A stretch of DNA of 64,000 nucleotides from Nodosilinea nodulosa PCC 7104 (GCF_000309385.1 NZ_JH976537.1:3716507-3780506); one strand, 5' to 3'. Shown: positions 45,024 to 53,208, counted from the first letter of the stretch. The notes: generated by a model not told the origin, from the letters alone. Translations and numbers: made by a program.

Positions 45024-45065
45024 AGTAAAGCCAACTTGTTATGACAAGTTTGTAGCCGTTGATAC
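45024..45065 (-). promoter_or_regulatory. NtcA-type promoter with embedded palindromic operator, ligase gene 3
   Basis: GTAGCCGTTGATAC (45052-45065) fits GTAN8TAC. The palindrome AACTTGTTATGACAAGTT (45033-45050) comes next, then TTTACT (45024-45029, minus-strand reading) exactly 22 bases from the NtcA site. The operator thus fills the gap between activator site and -10. This implies activation by NtcA under nitrogen shortage and repression lifted by a substrate. Confidence 0.65.
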
Positions 45066-45095
45066 GTGATGCAGAGCCCAGCGTCGTAGCTAGCT

Positions 45096-45581
45096 CTATT
45101 CCTCTCCAGCCAGTCGCTTAACGGTTTGCGTCAAACCACCATCCATGCGAAAGCCAGCCGCGAGAAGTTGGTTCAATAAAGGCGTCACTGTTTCAACTAA
45201 GCCTCGACGTTTGGCCAAAACGAGAATGCCCAGAGTCCCGATATGCGGTATTTCTCTGGCCTGAGCAATCCGCCGTCCCCTAGCTTCGTCTATGAGCAAT
45301 AGATCAGCCTGGCGCTCAAGAACGAGCACGATCGCCTCACTCTCGCCTGCGTCTAATCTCTCTCGCAAAAAACTCACGGCAATTGAATCAGACACGCCGA
45401 CAACCTCAATCCAAGATGCTGCTTTAACCTCCCTTGCCCCGGGGAGATCTGTCGGTAAACAAACGACCTCTTGTTGAACCGCAGTTGGAATGACCAACTC
45501 GCCATACAAATCTTGGAGTAAAAACAGGTGCTCAATTCGCGCCAGGGCGATAATTGGCCCTGCATTGGAAACAACAATCAC
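45096..45581 (-). CDS. DUF3368 PIN-domain toxin
   Basis: The 161-residue protein opens MIVVSNAGPIIALARIEHL, the usual DUF3368 start (Asn at the first acidic position is common in this group). It has a middle Glu in LDAGESEAIVLV and the Asp motif LLIDEARGRRIA. PIN toxins are RNases. Its start overlaps the end of the upstream UPF0175 gene by 4 bp (ATGA), the arrangement of a toxin-antitoxin pair. Confidence 0.85.
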   Translation of the reverse strand: MIVVSNAGPIIALARIEHLFLLQDLYGELVIPTAVQQEVVCLPTDLPGAREVKAASWIEVVGVSDSIAVSFLRERLDAGESEAIVLVLERQADLLLIDEARGRRIAQAREIPHIGTLGILVLAKRRGLVETVTPLLNQLLAAGFRMDGGLTQTVKRLAGEE

Positions 45582-45862
45582 TCGGTCAACTGCTCCATCA
45601 ACGCTTCTGCAGCAGCAATTTCGGCTTCTAGCTCAGCGACAGATTCAGTAAAATAAGGCACCTGGTGCCGAGCTAGAAGTTGAATGAAGTCCCACTTGGA
45701 GATGGCTAAGATCTCTGCGCCCTTGCCCGCAGAGACGCGCCCCTGGCGAAACAGCTCTAGCGCAACCAGCTCAAGCACCTGATTGGCCAGCTGTTTTTCG
45801 GGAATGTCTAAGGCTCCTAACAGGTCTCTAGGCAGTCGTACGCTGACGGTTAGATCACTCAT
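45578..45862 (-). CDS. UPF0175-family antitoxin
   Basis: The 94-residue protein has the diagnostic helix LELVALELFRQGRVSAGKGA followed by ISKWDFIQLLARHQVP-type residues, the core of UPF0175. It has an N-terminal beta strand (LTVSVRLP) and an acidic C-terminal helix. It precedes and overlaps the DUF3368 gene and should neutralise it. Confidence 0.85.
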   Translation of the reverse strand: MSDLTVSVRLPRDLLGALDIPEKQLANQVLELVALELFRQGRVSAGKGAEILAISKWDFIQLLARHQVPYFTESVAELEAEIAAAEALMEQLTE

Positions 45863-45949
45863 GGGTTGTGTTTGACCGTAGGAGGTTCTTTGTATAGCAT
45901 AAGGAACCTCTCGCCAAAATGCACCCAGAAGGTCAATAACCTCGAAACA

Positions 45950-46543
45950 ATGAAGCTTGCTAAAAGTATTGACAGAGACTATCGAAGTCTAAGAAATTAC
46001 TTCCACAAAAAATTTGAATTGATGGAGATCGCACTTACAGAAGATGAGGCAGCACCAACTGTAGCAGAAGATGCAGATGCGGACAAATCACAAGCAGCCT
46101 ATCATGGATTTTCTCATCTCATTAAGCCTGACATGCTGATGAACACATACAGTTATTGGGAGTTTTGGGCTAAAAATCTGTGTGATTATCAAAAATACAA
46201 ACGAGACTTGCCTCAAATATGCAGGAGAACTAAGGGCAAAAGTGCTCTTCAAGTTTTTCATGAGTATTTAACTGGATATGTCGGCATCGACCTTTCTGCC
46301 GTGCAGGATAGCCGTGATCGCATTGATGATCTTCGAAGAGTGAGAAATAAGTTTATGCATAATGGAGGCTATATTTCTGACAAAGAAGAAGATGAATATT
46401 GCCTTATTGAAGGAATATCAATTAATATTTTTCCTTATAAAAAGGAAGGATTAATGTCTTCCCTCATAACAATAGAATATGCTTTTATATGGAGTACGCT
46501 CGATCATGCGAAAGTATACCTCTATACAGCAGCGATAGCGTAG
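45950..46543 (+). CDS. HEPN-type all-alpha protein (RNase-like RxxxxH motif)
   Basis: Start set at ATG 45950; the longer frame upstream overlaps the antitoxin promoter. The roughly 197-residue, mostly helical product includes RRVRNKFMHNGGY, an R-x4-H HEPN motif. HEPN domains are RNases of toxin-antitoxin and defence systems. Composition is A+T-rich compared with the neighbours, suggesting transfer. There is no obvious MNT partner, and the gene is bracketed by TA genes. Some HEPN proteins of this type are non-catalytic. Confidence 0.6.
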   Translation: MKLAKSIDRDYRSLRNYFHKKFELMEIALTEDEAAPTVAEDADADKSQAAYHGFSHLIKPDMLMNTYSYWEFWAKNLCDYQKYKRDLPQICRRTKGKSALQVFHEYLTGYVGIDLSAVQDSRDRIDDLRRVRNKFMHNGGYISDKEEDEYCLIEGISINIFPYKKEGLMSSLITIEYAFIWSTLDHAKVYLYTAAIA

Positions 46544-46594
46544 TAATGTGCTGCATAAATTTTGCCCTCATGAGCAAAAGTATTCTATTTTCGC

Positions 46595-46966
46595 TTAGGG
46601 TAAATCTATCAAATTCGCGTTAGGATCTTGGATTGGGGCCTGAAGCGCCATAGGGCTATCCAATCCAGAAAAATTGGTGATTTTGACTGAGCCTTCGGGG
46701 AAGCGAGCAATAATTTCTAGCTCTCCACCCATGGCTTCGATGTGGCTGCGGAGGGTTGAAATATAGGCATCGGCGCGTTTTTCCATTTTGGCGATCGCAG
46801 GTTGGTTTACCTTCAATATCTCAGCCAGCATTTTCTGAGATAGCCCCCGAGCCTGCCGAATCTCTTGTAGGGGCATCTCTGCGCGCATAGCGGCAGCCTT
46901 TGCTGTTACACGCGCCTGTGATTTCGGCGTCATGCGAGATCTCAGCTCTGCAAATTTCTTAGCCAT
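46595..46966 (-). CDS. HigA-like XRE antitoxin (intact portion of a fused locus)
   Basis: From the ATG at 46966, with AGAGGG upstream, the frame reads MAKKFAELRSRMTPKSQARV and then an HTH (QEIRQARGLSQKMLAEILKV, continuing NQPAIAKMEKRADAYI). The SHIEAMGGELEIIARFPEG block follows. This pattern is typical of HigA-type antitoxins that bind their own promoter. The upstream toxin-like sequence is fused in frame to it by an apparent deletion (next entry), so it is now an orphan antitoxin. Confidence 0.78.
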   Translation of the reverse strand: MAKKFAELRSRMTPKSQARVTAKAAAMRAEMPLQEIRQARGLSQKMLAEILKVNQPAIAKMEKRADAYISTLRSHIEAMGGELEIIARFPEGSVKITNFSGLDSPMALQAPIQDPNANLIDLP

Positions 46967-47164
46967 CGAGTAAGCCCTCTTCTCGCTGTTGACACCGCTA
47001 CTGTGGGGGAATCTCAGGGACGGTCCAAACTCCTCCAGGAGTTGAACGGATGCCGCTATAGACTCTTTCTCACTGTTTAATAGCGTTTCCCACCATTCCC
47101 CAAATTCGTCGGCGTATTCTCCCAGACCATGGAAGCAGGATATTCCTTCGATGGAATAATTCAA
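46967..47164 (-). pseudogene. Truncated HigB/RelE-like toxin fused to the antitoxin
   Basis: The in-frame upstream segment reads EFGEWWETLLNSEKESIAAS, then VQLLEEFGPSLRFPHSSGVN, and then runs into the antitoxin Met. HigB-like toxins share the W-x-L-x-x-E-x-x-x-I...LLE-x-GP-x-L-x-x-P-x-SSGV start. They then continue for about 50 more residues, with the RNase residues, which are missing here. The fusion should lack toxin activity. Confidence 0.65.
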
Positions 47165-47304
47165 ATCTAGCTCATCCTCTCCAGGTGGACAAGTCTCCTG
47201 TCACCTGGTCAAGGATTAGCATCTCTTCAAAAATCGTCCCGCTGGGTTGTCATCGCCTACGATCGCAGCAACGGCTGTGAAACGTTGCTAAGGAGTAGAA
47301 CCCC

Positions 47305-48978
47305 ATGGCTTCAGGACGGGATACCTCAAGGGATGGCTGGATCAACAAACTTCAGACCCTGGCGCTGACCAGGTTTAAGTGGTTTTGGGCTTTTGTGCAA
47401 AGCAGCCCCGTTCTGAGCCGCTTGGCCAATAAGGTTTTGATTAACAATGCCATCTATAAGGTGCCCACGCGCCCCAATGCCTTTAGCCTAGTGACCCTGG
47501 AGCCGTTTATTCCGGGAACCGACGACCAGAGATTTGCTGCGGTTGAGGGATATGTCACCGGAAAAGGCATCCCCAAGCAAACCGATGTCTACACATCTTG
47601 GGAATCGCTCAGCGATCGCACCTACACGGGCCGCCATCTCCCTCCCGATCCAGACTTCAATCGAGACGGGAATTTGCCAGAACTCGATGACCTGGCCGTT
47701 TTGTTTAAAAAAAGACGCGACGCAGATAATCGTCCTGTCACCATCTATTCCGAAAAATCGACGCTGCTGTTTCCCTACTGGGTGCAGTGGTTTACCGATG
47801 GTTTTCTGCGCAAAGATGGCCGCAACCCGCTCAAAAACACCTCTAATCACCAGATCGATCTCAGCCCGGTTTATGGTCTAACTCCGGCATCAACCCACAT
47901 GCTGAGACGCTTTGAGGGCGGCAAACTCAAGAGCCAAATCCTCAATAGCGAAGAGTATCCGCTGTTTTACTACGCAGATCCTGAAAATGGGATTGTCAAG
48001 CCCGAATTTGAAGGCCTGTACGATCCCCTGAGCGATGAAAAAAGGCTTGACCCGGCGCTGAAATCTAAGCTGTTTGCCATGGGCGTTGAGCGGGCCAACG
48101 TGCAGATTGGCTACGTAATGCTAAACGTACTCTGTCTGCGAGAGCATAACCGACTGTGCGAGGTCTTAGCAAAGGCTTACCCCGCCTGGGATGACGAGCG
48201 CCTTTTTCAGACGGCCAGAAATATTTTGATGGTTGTGATCATGAAAATTGTGGTGGAGGAATACATCAACCATCTGACGCCCTACAACTTTAAATTCTTT
48301 GTCGATCCGCCGTTGTTTACGAAGGAGAAATGGTATCGCACCAACTGGATGACGATGGAATTTAGCTTGGTGTATCGCTGGCACAGTGCCCTGCCAGACA
48401 ACCTTATCTATAACGGTCAAGATATGCCTATGGTTACCAGCCTGTGGAATAATCAAATGGTGATTGATAGGGGCCTGGGCAGCCTATTTGAGGAAACCTG
48501 CACCCAGCCAGCGGGGCGAATTGGTTTGTTTAATACCGATGATTTTTTAATCGCAGCGACTGAGCTGGCCAGCATTAGACTGGGGCGTTTGGCTCAAATG
48601 GCTAGCTATAACGACTATCGCGCCATGGCTGGCTACCCACGGGTTACCGATTTCAACCAAATTACCAGCGATCCAGAAGCGCAAACCCTGCTGAAAGCCC
48701 TGTACGGAAATGTCGATAGAGTTGAGTTTTATGTTGGACTGAACGCTGAAGATGTGCGAGACAATTCAGCCCTAGCCCCCCTGATTGGGCGACTGGTTGG
48801 CATTGATGCGTTTTCTCAGGCGTTGACCAATCCACTGCTGTCAGAGCGAATTTTTAATGCCCAAACCTTTTCTCCTGTGGGCTGGGAAATCATTCACAGC
48901 ACCCGCAGCCTGGCTGATTTGGTCAACCGCAATACTCCCCGGCAGGAGCAGCCCTACAGAGTGACATTCTATCGATAG
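47305..48978 (+). CDS. Cyclooxygenase-like animal haem peroxidase family protein
   Basis: The 557-residue protein carries the peroxidase/COX core. In EFSLVYRWHSALPD it has the catalytic-type Tyr357 and haem-ligand His360, and LREHNRLCEVL is the helix preceding it. The motif around residues 157-166 (YWVQWFTDGF) retains the Gln, but the distal His of COX (AQHFTHQF) is replaced by Asp165. ATELASIRLGRL is typical near the C-terminus. Peroxidase turnover may be impaired while fatty-acid oxygenation remains possible. No signal peptide is visible. Confidence 0.82.
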   Translation: MASGRDTSRDGWINKLQTLALTRFKWFWAFVQSSPVLSRLANKVLINNAIYKVPTRPNAFSLVTLEPFIPGTDDQRFAAVEGYVTGKGIPKQTDVYTSWESLSDRTYTGRHLPPDPDFNRDGNLPELDDLAVLFKKRRDADNRPVTIYSEKSTLLFPYWVQWFTDGFLRKDGRNPLKNTSNHQIDLSPVYGLTPASTHMLRRFEGGKLKSQILNSEEYPLFYYADPENGIVKPEFEGLYDPLSDEKRLDPALKSKLFAMGVERANVQIGYVMLNVLCLREHNRLCEVLAKAYPAWDDERLFQTARNILMVVIMKIVVEEYINHLTPYNFKFFVDPPLFTKEKWYRTNWMTMEFSLVYRWHSALPDNLIYNGQDMPMVTSLWNNQMVIDRGLGSLFEETCTQPAGRIGLFNTDDFLIAATELASIRLGRLAQMASYNDYRAMAGYPRVTDFNQITSDPEAQTLLKALYGNVDRVEFYVGLNAEDVRDNSALAPLIGRLVGIDAFSQALTNPLLSERIFNAQTFSPVGWEIIHSTRSLADLVNRNTPRQEQPYRVTFYR

Positions 48979-49188
48979 CGGCGATAGCGGTTTGGAGCAG
49001 TCTCAACGGCTAGGGCAGTGGCCAGCGCCGCCGGGGCAACCGCTTCTAACGATGAAACCGTGACCAGAAGGCGGCCCTCAAGGGGAACATTTTCCCTTGG
49101 GAAGACGCAGCGTGAAAGGATTTTTCTGCCTCCCCCAGGTTGGCTGCCCAGCTTAGTTGAGATTCTTTTATTTGCAGAGTAATTCAGT

Positions 49189-49569
49189 ATGCATCGGTTC
49201 AAGAAAATCTCGAAATATCTGATGGCTTTGTTCTATATTTTTGCCGGGACCAACCATTTTTTGAACTCGCCTTTTTACGTGAGCATGATGCCGCCGTACC
49301 TGCCGTGGCACTCATTTTTAGTGGCGCTGAGTGGGGTGTTTGAGATTTTGCTGGGAGCGCTGCTGCTGCTGCCGCGCTATAGCCAGCTGGCGGCCTGGGG
49401 GCTGATTGCGCTATTGATTGCGGTATTTCCGGCGAATGTTCACATGGCAACCCATGGGGAGCTGTTTCCGGCCATTAGCCCGGTGCTGCTGTGGGTGAGG
49501 CTGCCATTGCAGGGCGTCCTCATTGCCTGGGCCTACTGGCACACGCGCCCAGAGGCCGAGCCGCAGTAA
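49189..49569 (+). CDS. DoxX-family membrane protein
   Basis: The 126-residue protein has four predicted helices, the FAGTNHFL segment after the first helix and an LP(R)YS loop. It is typical of small DoxX/DoxD-like proteins whose function in cyanobacteria is not known. It is followed by the oppositely oriented substrate-binding protein. Confidence 0.78.
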   Translation: MHRFKKISKYLMALFYIFAGTNHFLNSPFYVSMMPPYLPWHSFLVALSGVFEILLGALLLLPRYSQLAAWGLIALLIAVFPANVHMATHGELFPAISPVLLWVRLPLQGVLIAWAYWHTRPEAEPQ

Positions 49570-49608
49570 ATCTCGCAGTGATCTCAGGGGCAGCCCTGGA
49601 GGAATGCC

Positions 49609-50352
49609 CTACCCGAAGGGGAATGGTTTCCAGGGAATCCACTCGGCCCAGAGGGTGGCCATGGTGCCATCGGCCTGGGCGGCGGCGATCGCGCCGTTGA
49701 GGGCCGCCTGCAAGGTTGGGTTGGTCTTGGGGGTGGCGATCGCAAAGGGCACCCGCGTCGGCAGGGTAAAGGCGATTTCCAGGGAATCATCCTCCTCGGC
49801 GGCGACGACCAGCACCAGCTCATCGTCAATCAGCGCGTCGATGTCTCCGGCCCGCAGCGCCGCCAGCATTTCGGGCAGCACCTGGTCGCTGCCGGGGTAG
49901 GGTACGGCGATCGCGCCGGGAAACCCCTCTACCAGAGCAATGTTGGTGCTCTCAGCCAGTCCGCCCACCCGCTTACCGGCCAGATCTGCGATGGCGGCAA
50001 TGCCGCTGTCTTGTTTGACCAGCACGGCCTCGTCAAACAGGCCGTAGGGCTGGGTAAAATCGACCACCTGCTGGCGATCGGGGGTAATGGCCTGGTTAAA
50101 CCACACGACATCGTATTTGCCGGTGGACAGGCAGGTGTAGAACTTGGCCATGGGCAGGTTGTGCCACACCGGGGTAAGGCCCAGCTGCTCGCAGAGGTGT
50201 CGCGCCAGCTCTGGTTCGTAGCCGGTGCGCTGGCTATCGGCGGTGAGAAAGCTCATGGGGCGGGCGTCAAAGTCGCTGGCGGCGATGTGCAAAATGCCGG
50301 GCTCAAGGGTCAGACTGGTCAAAGATTCGGCTTGGGGTAACGGGGGACACAT
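49609..50352 (-). CDS. Amino-acid-type (family 3) solute-binding protein without signal peptide
   Basis: The 247-residue protein has the SBP_bac_3 fold pattern: GYEPELARHLCEQLG, YDVVWFNQAITPDRQQVVDF, then TQPYGLF and VGGLAESTN. The N-terminus (CPPLPQAESLTSL) shows no hydrophobic h-region, so it is predicted to stay in the cytosol. It could act as a ligand sensor rather than a transporter subunit; no permease or ATPase lies nearby. Its promoter, with an extended -10 inside the shared operator, drives it only 16 bp away. Confidence 0.75.
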   Translation of the reverse strand: MCPPLPQAESLTSLTLEPGILHIAASDFDARPMSFLTADSQRTGYEPELARHLCEQLGLTPVWHNLPMAKFYTCLSTGKYDVVWFNQAITPDRQQVVDFTQPYGLFDEAVLVKQDSGIAAIADLAGKRVGGLAESTNIALVEGFPGAIAVPYPGSDQVLPEMLAALRAGDIDALIDDELVLVVAAEEDDSLEIAFTLPTRVPFAIATPKTNPTLQAALNGAIAAAQADGTMATLWAEWIPWKPFPFG

Positions 50353-50367
50353 AATCTTTGGGGGGAG

Positions 50368-50385
50368 AACTTATTATAACAAGTA
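50368..50385. promoter_or_regulatory. Palindromic operator between binding-protein and dioxygenase genes
   Basis: AACTTATTATAACAAGTA, read on the minus strand, contains TGTTATAAT, a perfect extended -10 for the binding-protein gene. It matches the operators at 35181 and 45033 over the 16-mer ACTTrtTATaACAAGT. It lies in the divergent gap shared with the dioxygenase gene at 50496, so it could control both. Confidence 0.6.
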
Positions 50386-50495
50386 GATAGGGCACCCCTG
50401 AATTTGTCAACTAAGTTGAGTTCAAAGCGGCTTTTCTATCTAAAAATTGCCTGGCCGCCCACCGTGTTCCCCTGCACCTAAACACCCTGTTTGCA

Positions 50496-51392
50496 ATGGA
50501 CTATCAACCCATTCAGCTATCCCCAGAGCAGATTCAGCAGTTTCAAAACGATGGGTTTTTGATTCTGGAAAACTTTCTGCCGCTGGAGTTTACCCAGCGC
50601 CTGGCCAGCCGCCTGGAGCCGATGTTCCACGGCGAGTTTGAAACCGGCATTTACCCCGACGAGTGGCACTGGCGGCCGCGCATGAGCCTGCCCGACATCA
50701 CCCGCGAGATCTGCAACGGCTGGAAGAGCGATCGCACCATCGCCAGCCTGGTGCTCTCGTCAGAAATTGGTCGCCTCAGCGCCACGCTGGCCGGGTGGGA
50801 GGGCGCCCGCATTGGCCAGGACAGCCTCTGGATGAAGCCGCCCGGTGCCCAGGCGATCGCCATGCACCAGGACGGCGTCTACATCGACTTTCTCGAGCCT
50901 GCCCAGATGATGACCTGCTGGGTCGCCCTCGATCGCGCCACCGCCGCCGACGGCACCCTGATGTACGCTCGGGGCTCCCACAAGTGGCCAATCACTGACG
51001 TAGTGGGCGAGTTCCACGCCCCCACCAAGGACTACCGCTGGGCCATGCTGCAAGCGGCTGAAAATGCCGGAGTTCCTGAGCCTGAGCTGGTTGTGGTCGA
51101 TGTGCCCGCCGGGGGCTGCGCCTTCCACCACGGGCGCACCTGGCACGGCCTTGGCCCCACCACCCGCACCGAGGGCATGTTCCGCAGCATTGGCCTGCAC
51201 ACCATTCCCGCCGCCGCCCGGTTCCACCCCACCAACCCCCAGGGCTACATCTATGGGCGCTACAAGCGGGTGGGCGATACGGAAATGGACGAGAGCTTTT
51301 TCCCCATTCTGTGGCGCAACGACGGCTACCGCAGCCCGCACCTGGCGAGCTATTGCGAGGATCCGCTGGGGGCGGCGATGGCGATCGCCTGA
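50496..51392 (+). CDS. Phytanoyl-CoA-dioxygenase-like Fe(II)/2-oxoglutarate oxygenase
   Basis: The 298-residue PhyH-fold protein has its facial triad visible: His124 and Asp126 in HQDGVYIDF and the distal His in HHGRTWHGLG (about 217), followed by an Arg for 2-oxoglutarate near residue 230 (MFRSIG). A second conserved patch is GTLMYARGSHKWP. It hydroxylates or oxidatively cleaves an unknown small substrate. Shared operator and proximity suggest it belongs to the amine-related cluster. Confidence 0.82.
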   Translation: MDYQPIQLSPEQIQQFQNDGFLILENFLPLEFTQRLASRLEPMFHGEFETGIYPDEWHWRPRMSLPDITREICNGWKSDRTIASLVLSSEIGRLSATLAGWEGARIGQDSLWMKPPGAQAIAMHQDGVYIDFLEPAQMMTCWVALDRATAADGTLMYARGSHKWPITDVVGEFHAPTKDYRWAMLQAAENAGVPEPELVVVDVPAGGCAFHHGRTWHGLGPTTRTEGMFRSIGLHTIPAAARFHPTNPQGYIYGRYKRVGDTEMDESFFPILWRNDGYRSPHLASYCEDPLGAAMAIA

Positions 51393-51426
51393 CGATTTTG
51401 GATTGGCGATTTTGGATTTTGGATTG
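51393..51426. repeat. GATTTTGGATT-type short dispersed repeat, copy 3
   Basis: GATTTTGGATTGGCGATTTT and a following GGATTTTGGATTGG start at the dioxygenase stop. Same family as the copies at 29651 and 30191. Confidence 0.6.
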
Positions 51427-51573
51427 GTGGCCCAATTCCCTATGAGGCAGAAGGCATTGCGACAGAAGATCCCCTCCTGGGAGGGGCAGGGGTGGGTTAG
51501 CCCAGTCTCTGGAAACCCACCCCGCCCTCCGGGCACCCCTCCCAGGGTGGAGGAGTTGTCCAATTCCCCGAGT

Positions 51574-51638
51574 GGTGGGTTACGGCCATAGCCAAGGCGA
51601 TCGGTTCACCCACAGTTGGATTTTCGGCCTAACCCACC
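51574..51638. repeat. ~65-bp element with inverted ends GGTGGGTTACGGCC/GGCCTAACCCACC
   Basis: The ends are near-perfect inverted repeats of 13-14 bases. A second copy with the same ends and similar left flank is at 53209-53271. The two bracket the acyl-CoA-dehydrogenase-like gene. Confidence 0.6.
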
Positions 51639-51687
51639 CTACCCCTCTTCCCTACCTCCCTCACCTTCCCCATCCCCCCCACCTCCC

Positions 51688-51719
51688 TTACCCATCCACC
51701 CTGTTACCCATCCACCCCT
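51688..51719. repeat. Two tandem 16-mers TTACCCATCCACCC(TG/CTA) before the start codon
   Basis: They directly abut the ATG at 51720, where a ribosome binding site would normally be. Related repeats occur at 43454-43485 and 54523-54558. Confidence 0.6.
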
Positions 51720-53144
51720 ATGTCCACCAAAACCTGGAACGGTCTCCCCTTTACTGGCCTCAGCGAAGATTTTGACCCCCAGTGGTTGCTGACGCCCGCA
51801 CAGCAGGAACTCCAGTCGAAGCTGATCGATCTGTGTGCGGCGGTGCTCAGGCCCAATGCGATCGCCTCCGATCGCGGCCTGATCTACCCCCGCGAGAATT
51901 TTAAGGCTCTGGCCTCCCTAGGTCTCCTGAGCCTGTTCGTGCCCAAAGAATGGGGCGGTCTGGGCGAGAACCACGTCTGCGCCGCCATGGTAGTCGAAAC
52001 CATCGCCCGCTACGGCTGCCCCAGCACGGCGATGTGCTACACCATGCACCTGGGGGCGGTGGCGGCGGCGCTGTTTCGTGCCCACGAAAGTCCGGAACTG
52101 CAAAGTCTGCTGAAGCGATTGGATAGCGAGGTGCTGATCGGCACGCTGTCCTACTCCGACCCCGAAACCGGATCGCACTTCTGGTACCCCGTTTCCTCTA
52201 AGGCCACGGCGACCCCCGACGGCTGGCAGGTGAATAAGAAGGCGTCGTGGACGACCTCGGCGGGGTTTGCCGACTGGTACATTGTGCAGACCACCAGCCC
52301 CCATTTCGACGGCGATTTCTCTGACCTGTCGTGCTTTCTCATCTACGCCGATGAGGTGCAGGCCGAGCCTCACAAGTGGGACGCCCTGGGCCTGCGCGGC
52401 AACCAGTCGGGCACGCTGCTGGTGGATGGGGTGACGGTGCCGCGCGATCGCATGGTTGGCCCCGAGGGCGACGGCACCGCCTCCAACGACGAAATTGTGG
52501 ACCCCTTCTTTTTGCTCTGCTCCTCGGCCTGCTGGAATGGGATTGCATTGGGGGCGATCGACATCGCCAAGGCCCACGTCACCCGCAAAAAGCACGTCGA
52601 TGTGGGCATGCGCGTCGCCGACTACCCCACCATTCAGGACTACTTCGGCGAGGCGATCATGGACACCAGCGCCTGTCGCATGTTCACCTTCTCCATGGGG
52701 CAGCTGATGGATCAGCTCACCAACAACTGTGATTGGACGATCCACGCCGACATAAGCGCCCTGCCCCGCGCCGCCTACCTGCACTGGTACTGGCAGATCA
52801 AGTTCGAGGCTGCCAAGAACGTGGCCCACGTCTGCGACAAAATGCTCCACGCCTGCGGCGGCTCCGGCTTTAAGAAAGACATGGAAATCGAGCGCTACCT
52901 GCGCGACGGCAAGGCGGGCTGGGTGATGGGGCCGACCAACGAGGTGCTGCGCCAGTTCGTTGGCAAGTCGGCTCTGCTGGGTTTTGACTCGCTCGACTAC
53001 TGGAACCAGTCGGTGAACGAGCGCGTGCTGCACAACGAGCTGAAGAAAATGGACCCCGACGCCAAGCGCAAGCTCGCCGAATCCCTGCTGGCCGATTTGG
53101 CAGAAGCCGAAGAGGCCGCCCCCATTCCCGTCGGTGCCACGTAG
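51720..53144 (+). CDS. Acyl-CoA-dehydrogenase-family flavoprotein
   Basis: The 474-residue protein has the three-domain acyl-CoA dehydrogenase fold, with LFVPKEWGGLGE, LSYSDPETGSHF, KKASWTTSAGFADW and the C-terminal HACGGSGFKKDMEIERYLRD. The catalytic Glu is not certain from sequence. Related flavoproteins also oxidise non-CoA substrates (nitroalkanes, N-hydroxylated or amine compounds), so the substrate remains open. It follows the dioxygenase and precedes an IS110 insertion. Confidence 0.82.
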   Translation: MSTKTWNGLPFTGLSEDFDPQWLLTPAQQELQSKLIDLCAAVLRPNAIASDRGLIYPRENFKALASLGLLSLFVPKEWGGLGENHVCAAMVVETIARYGCPSTAMCYTMHLGAVAAALFRAHESPELQSLLKRLDSEVLIGTLSYSDPETGSHFWYPVSSKATATPDGWQVNKKASWTTSAGFADWYIVQTTSPHFDGDFSDLSCFLIYADEVQAEPHKWDALGLRGNQSGTLLVDGVTVPRDRMVGPEGDGTASNDEIVDPFFLLCSSACWNGIALGAIDIAKAHVTRKKHVDVGMRVADYPTIQDYFGEAIMDTSACRMFTFSMGQLMDQLTNNCDWTIHADISALPRAAYLHWYWQIKFEAAKNVAHVCDKMLHACGGSGFKKDMEIERYLRDGKAGWVMGPTNEVLRQFVGKSALLGFDSLDYWNQSVNERVLHNELKKMDPDAKRKLAESLLADLAEAEEAAPIPVGAT

Positions 53145-53161
53145 GGTGGGCAGAGCCCACC
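53145..53161. repeat. 17-bp palindromic dispersed repeat GGTGGGCAGAGCCCACC
   Basis: Identical to the copy at 31755-31771, located at the stop codon of the flavoprotein gene. Confidence 0.65.
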
Positions 53162-53208
53162 ATCACCACCGAAAATCTCCAATTGCTCTTTTGCCCTATT
53201 GCTCGAGC

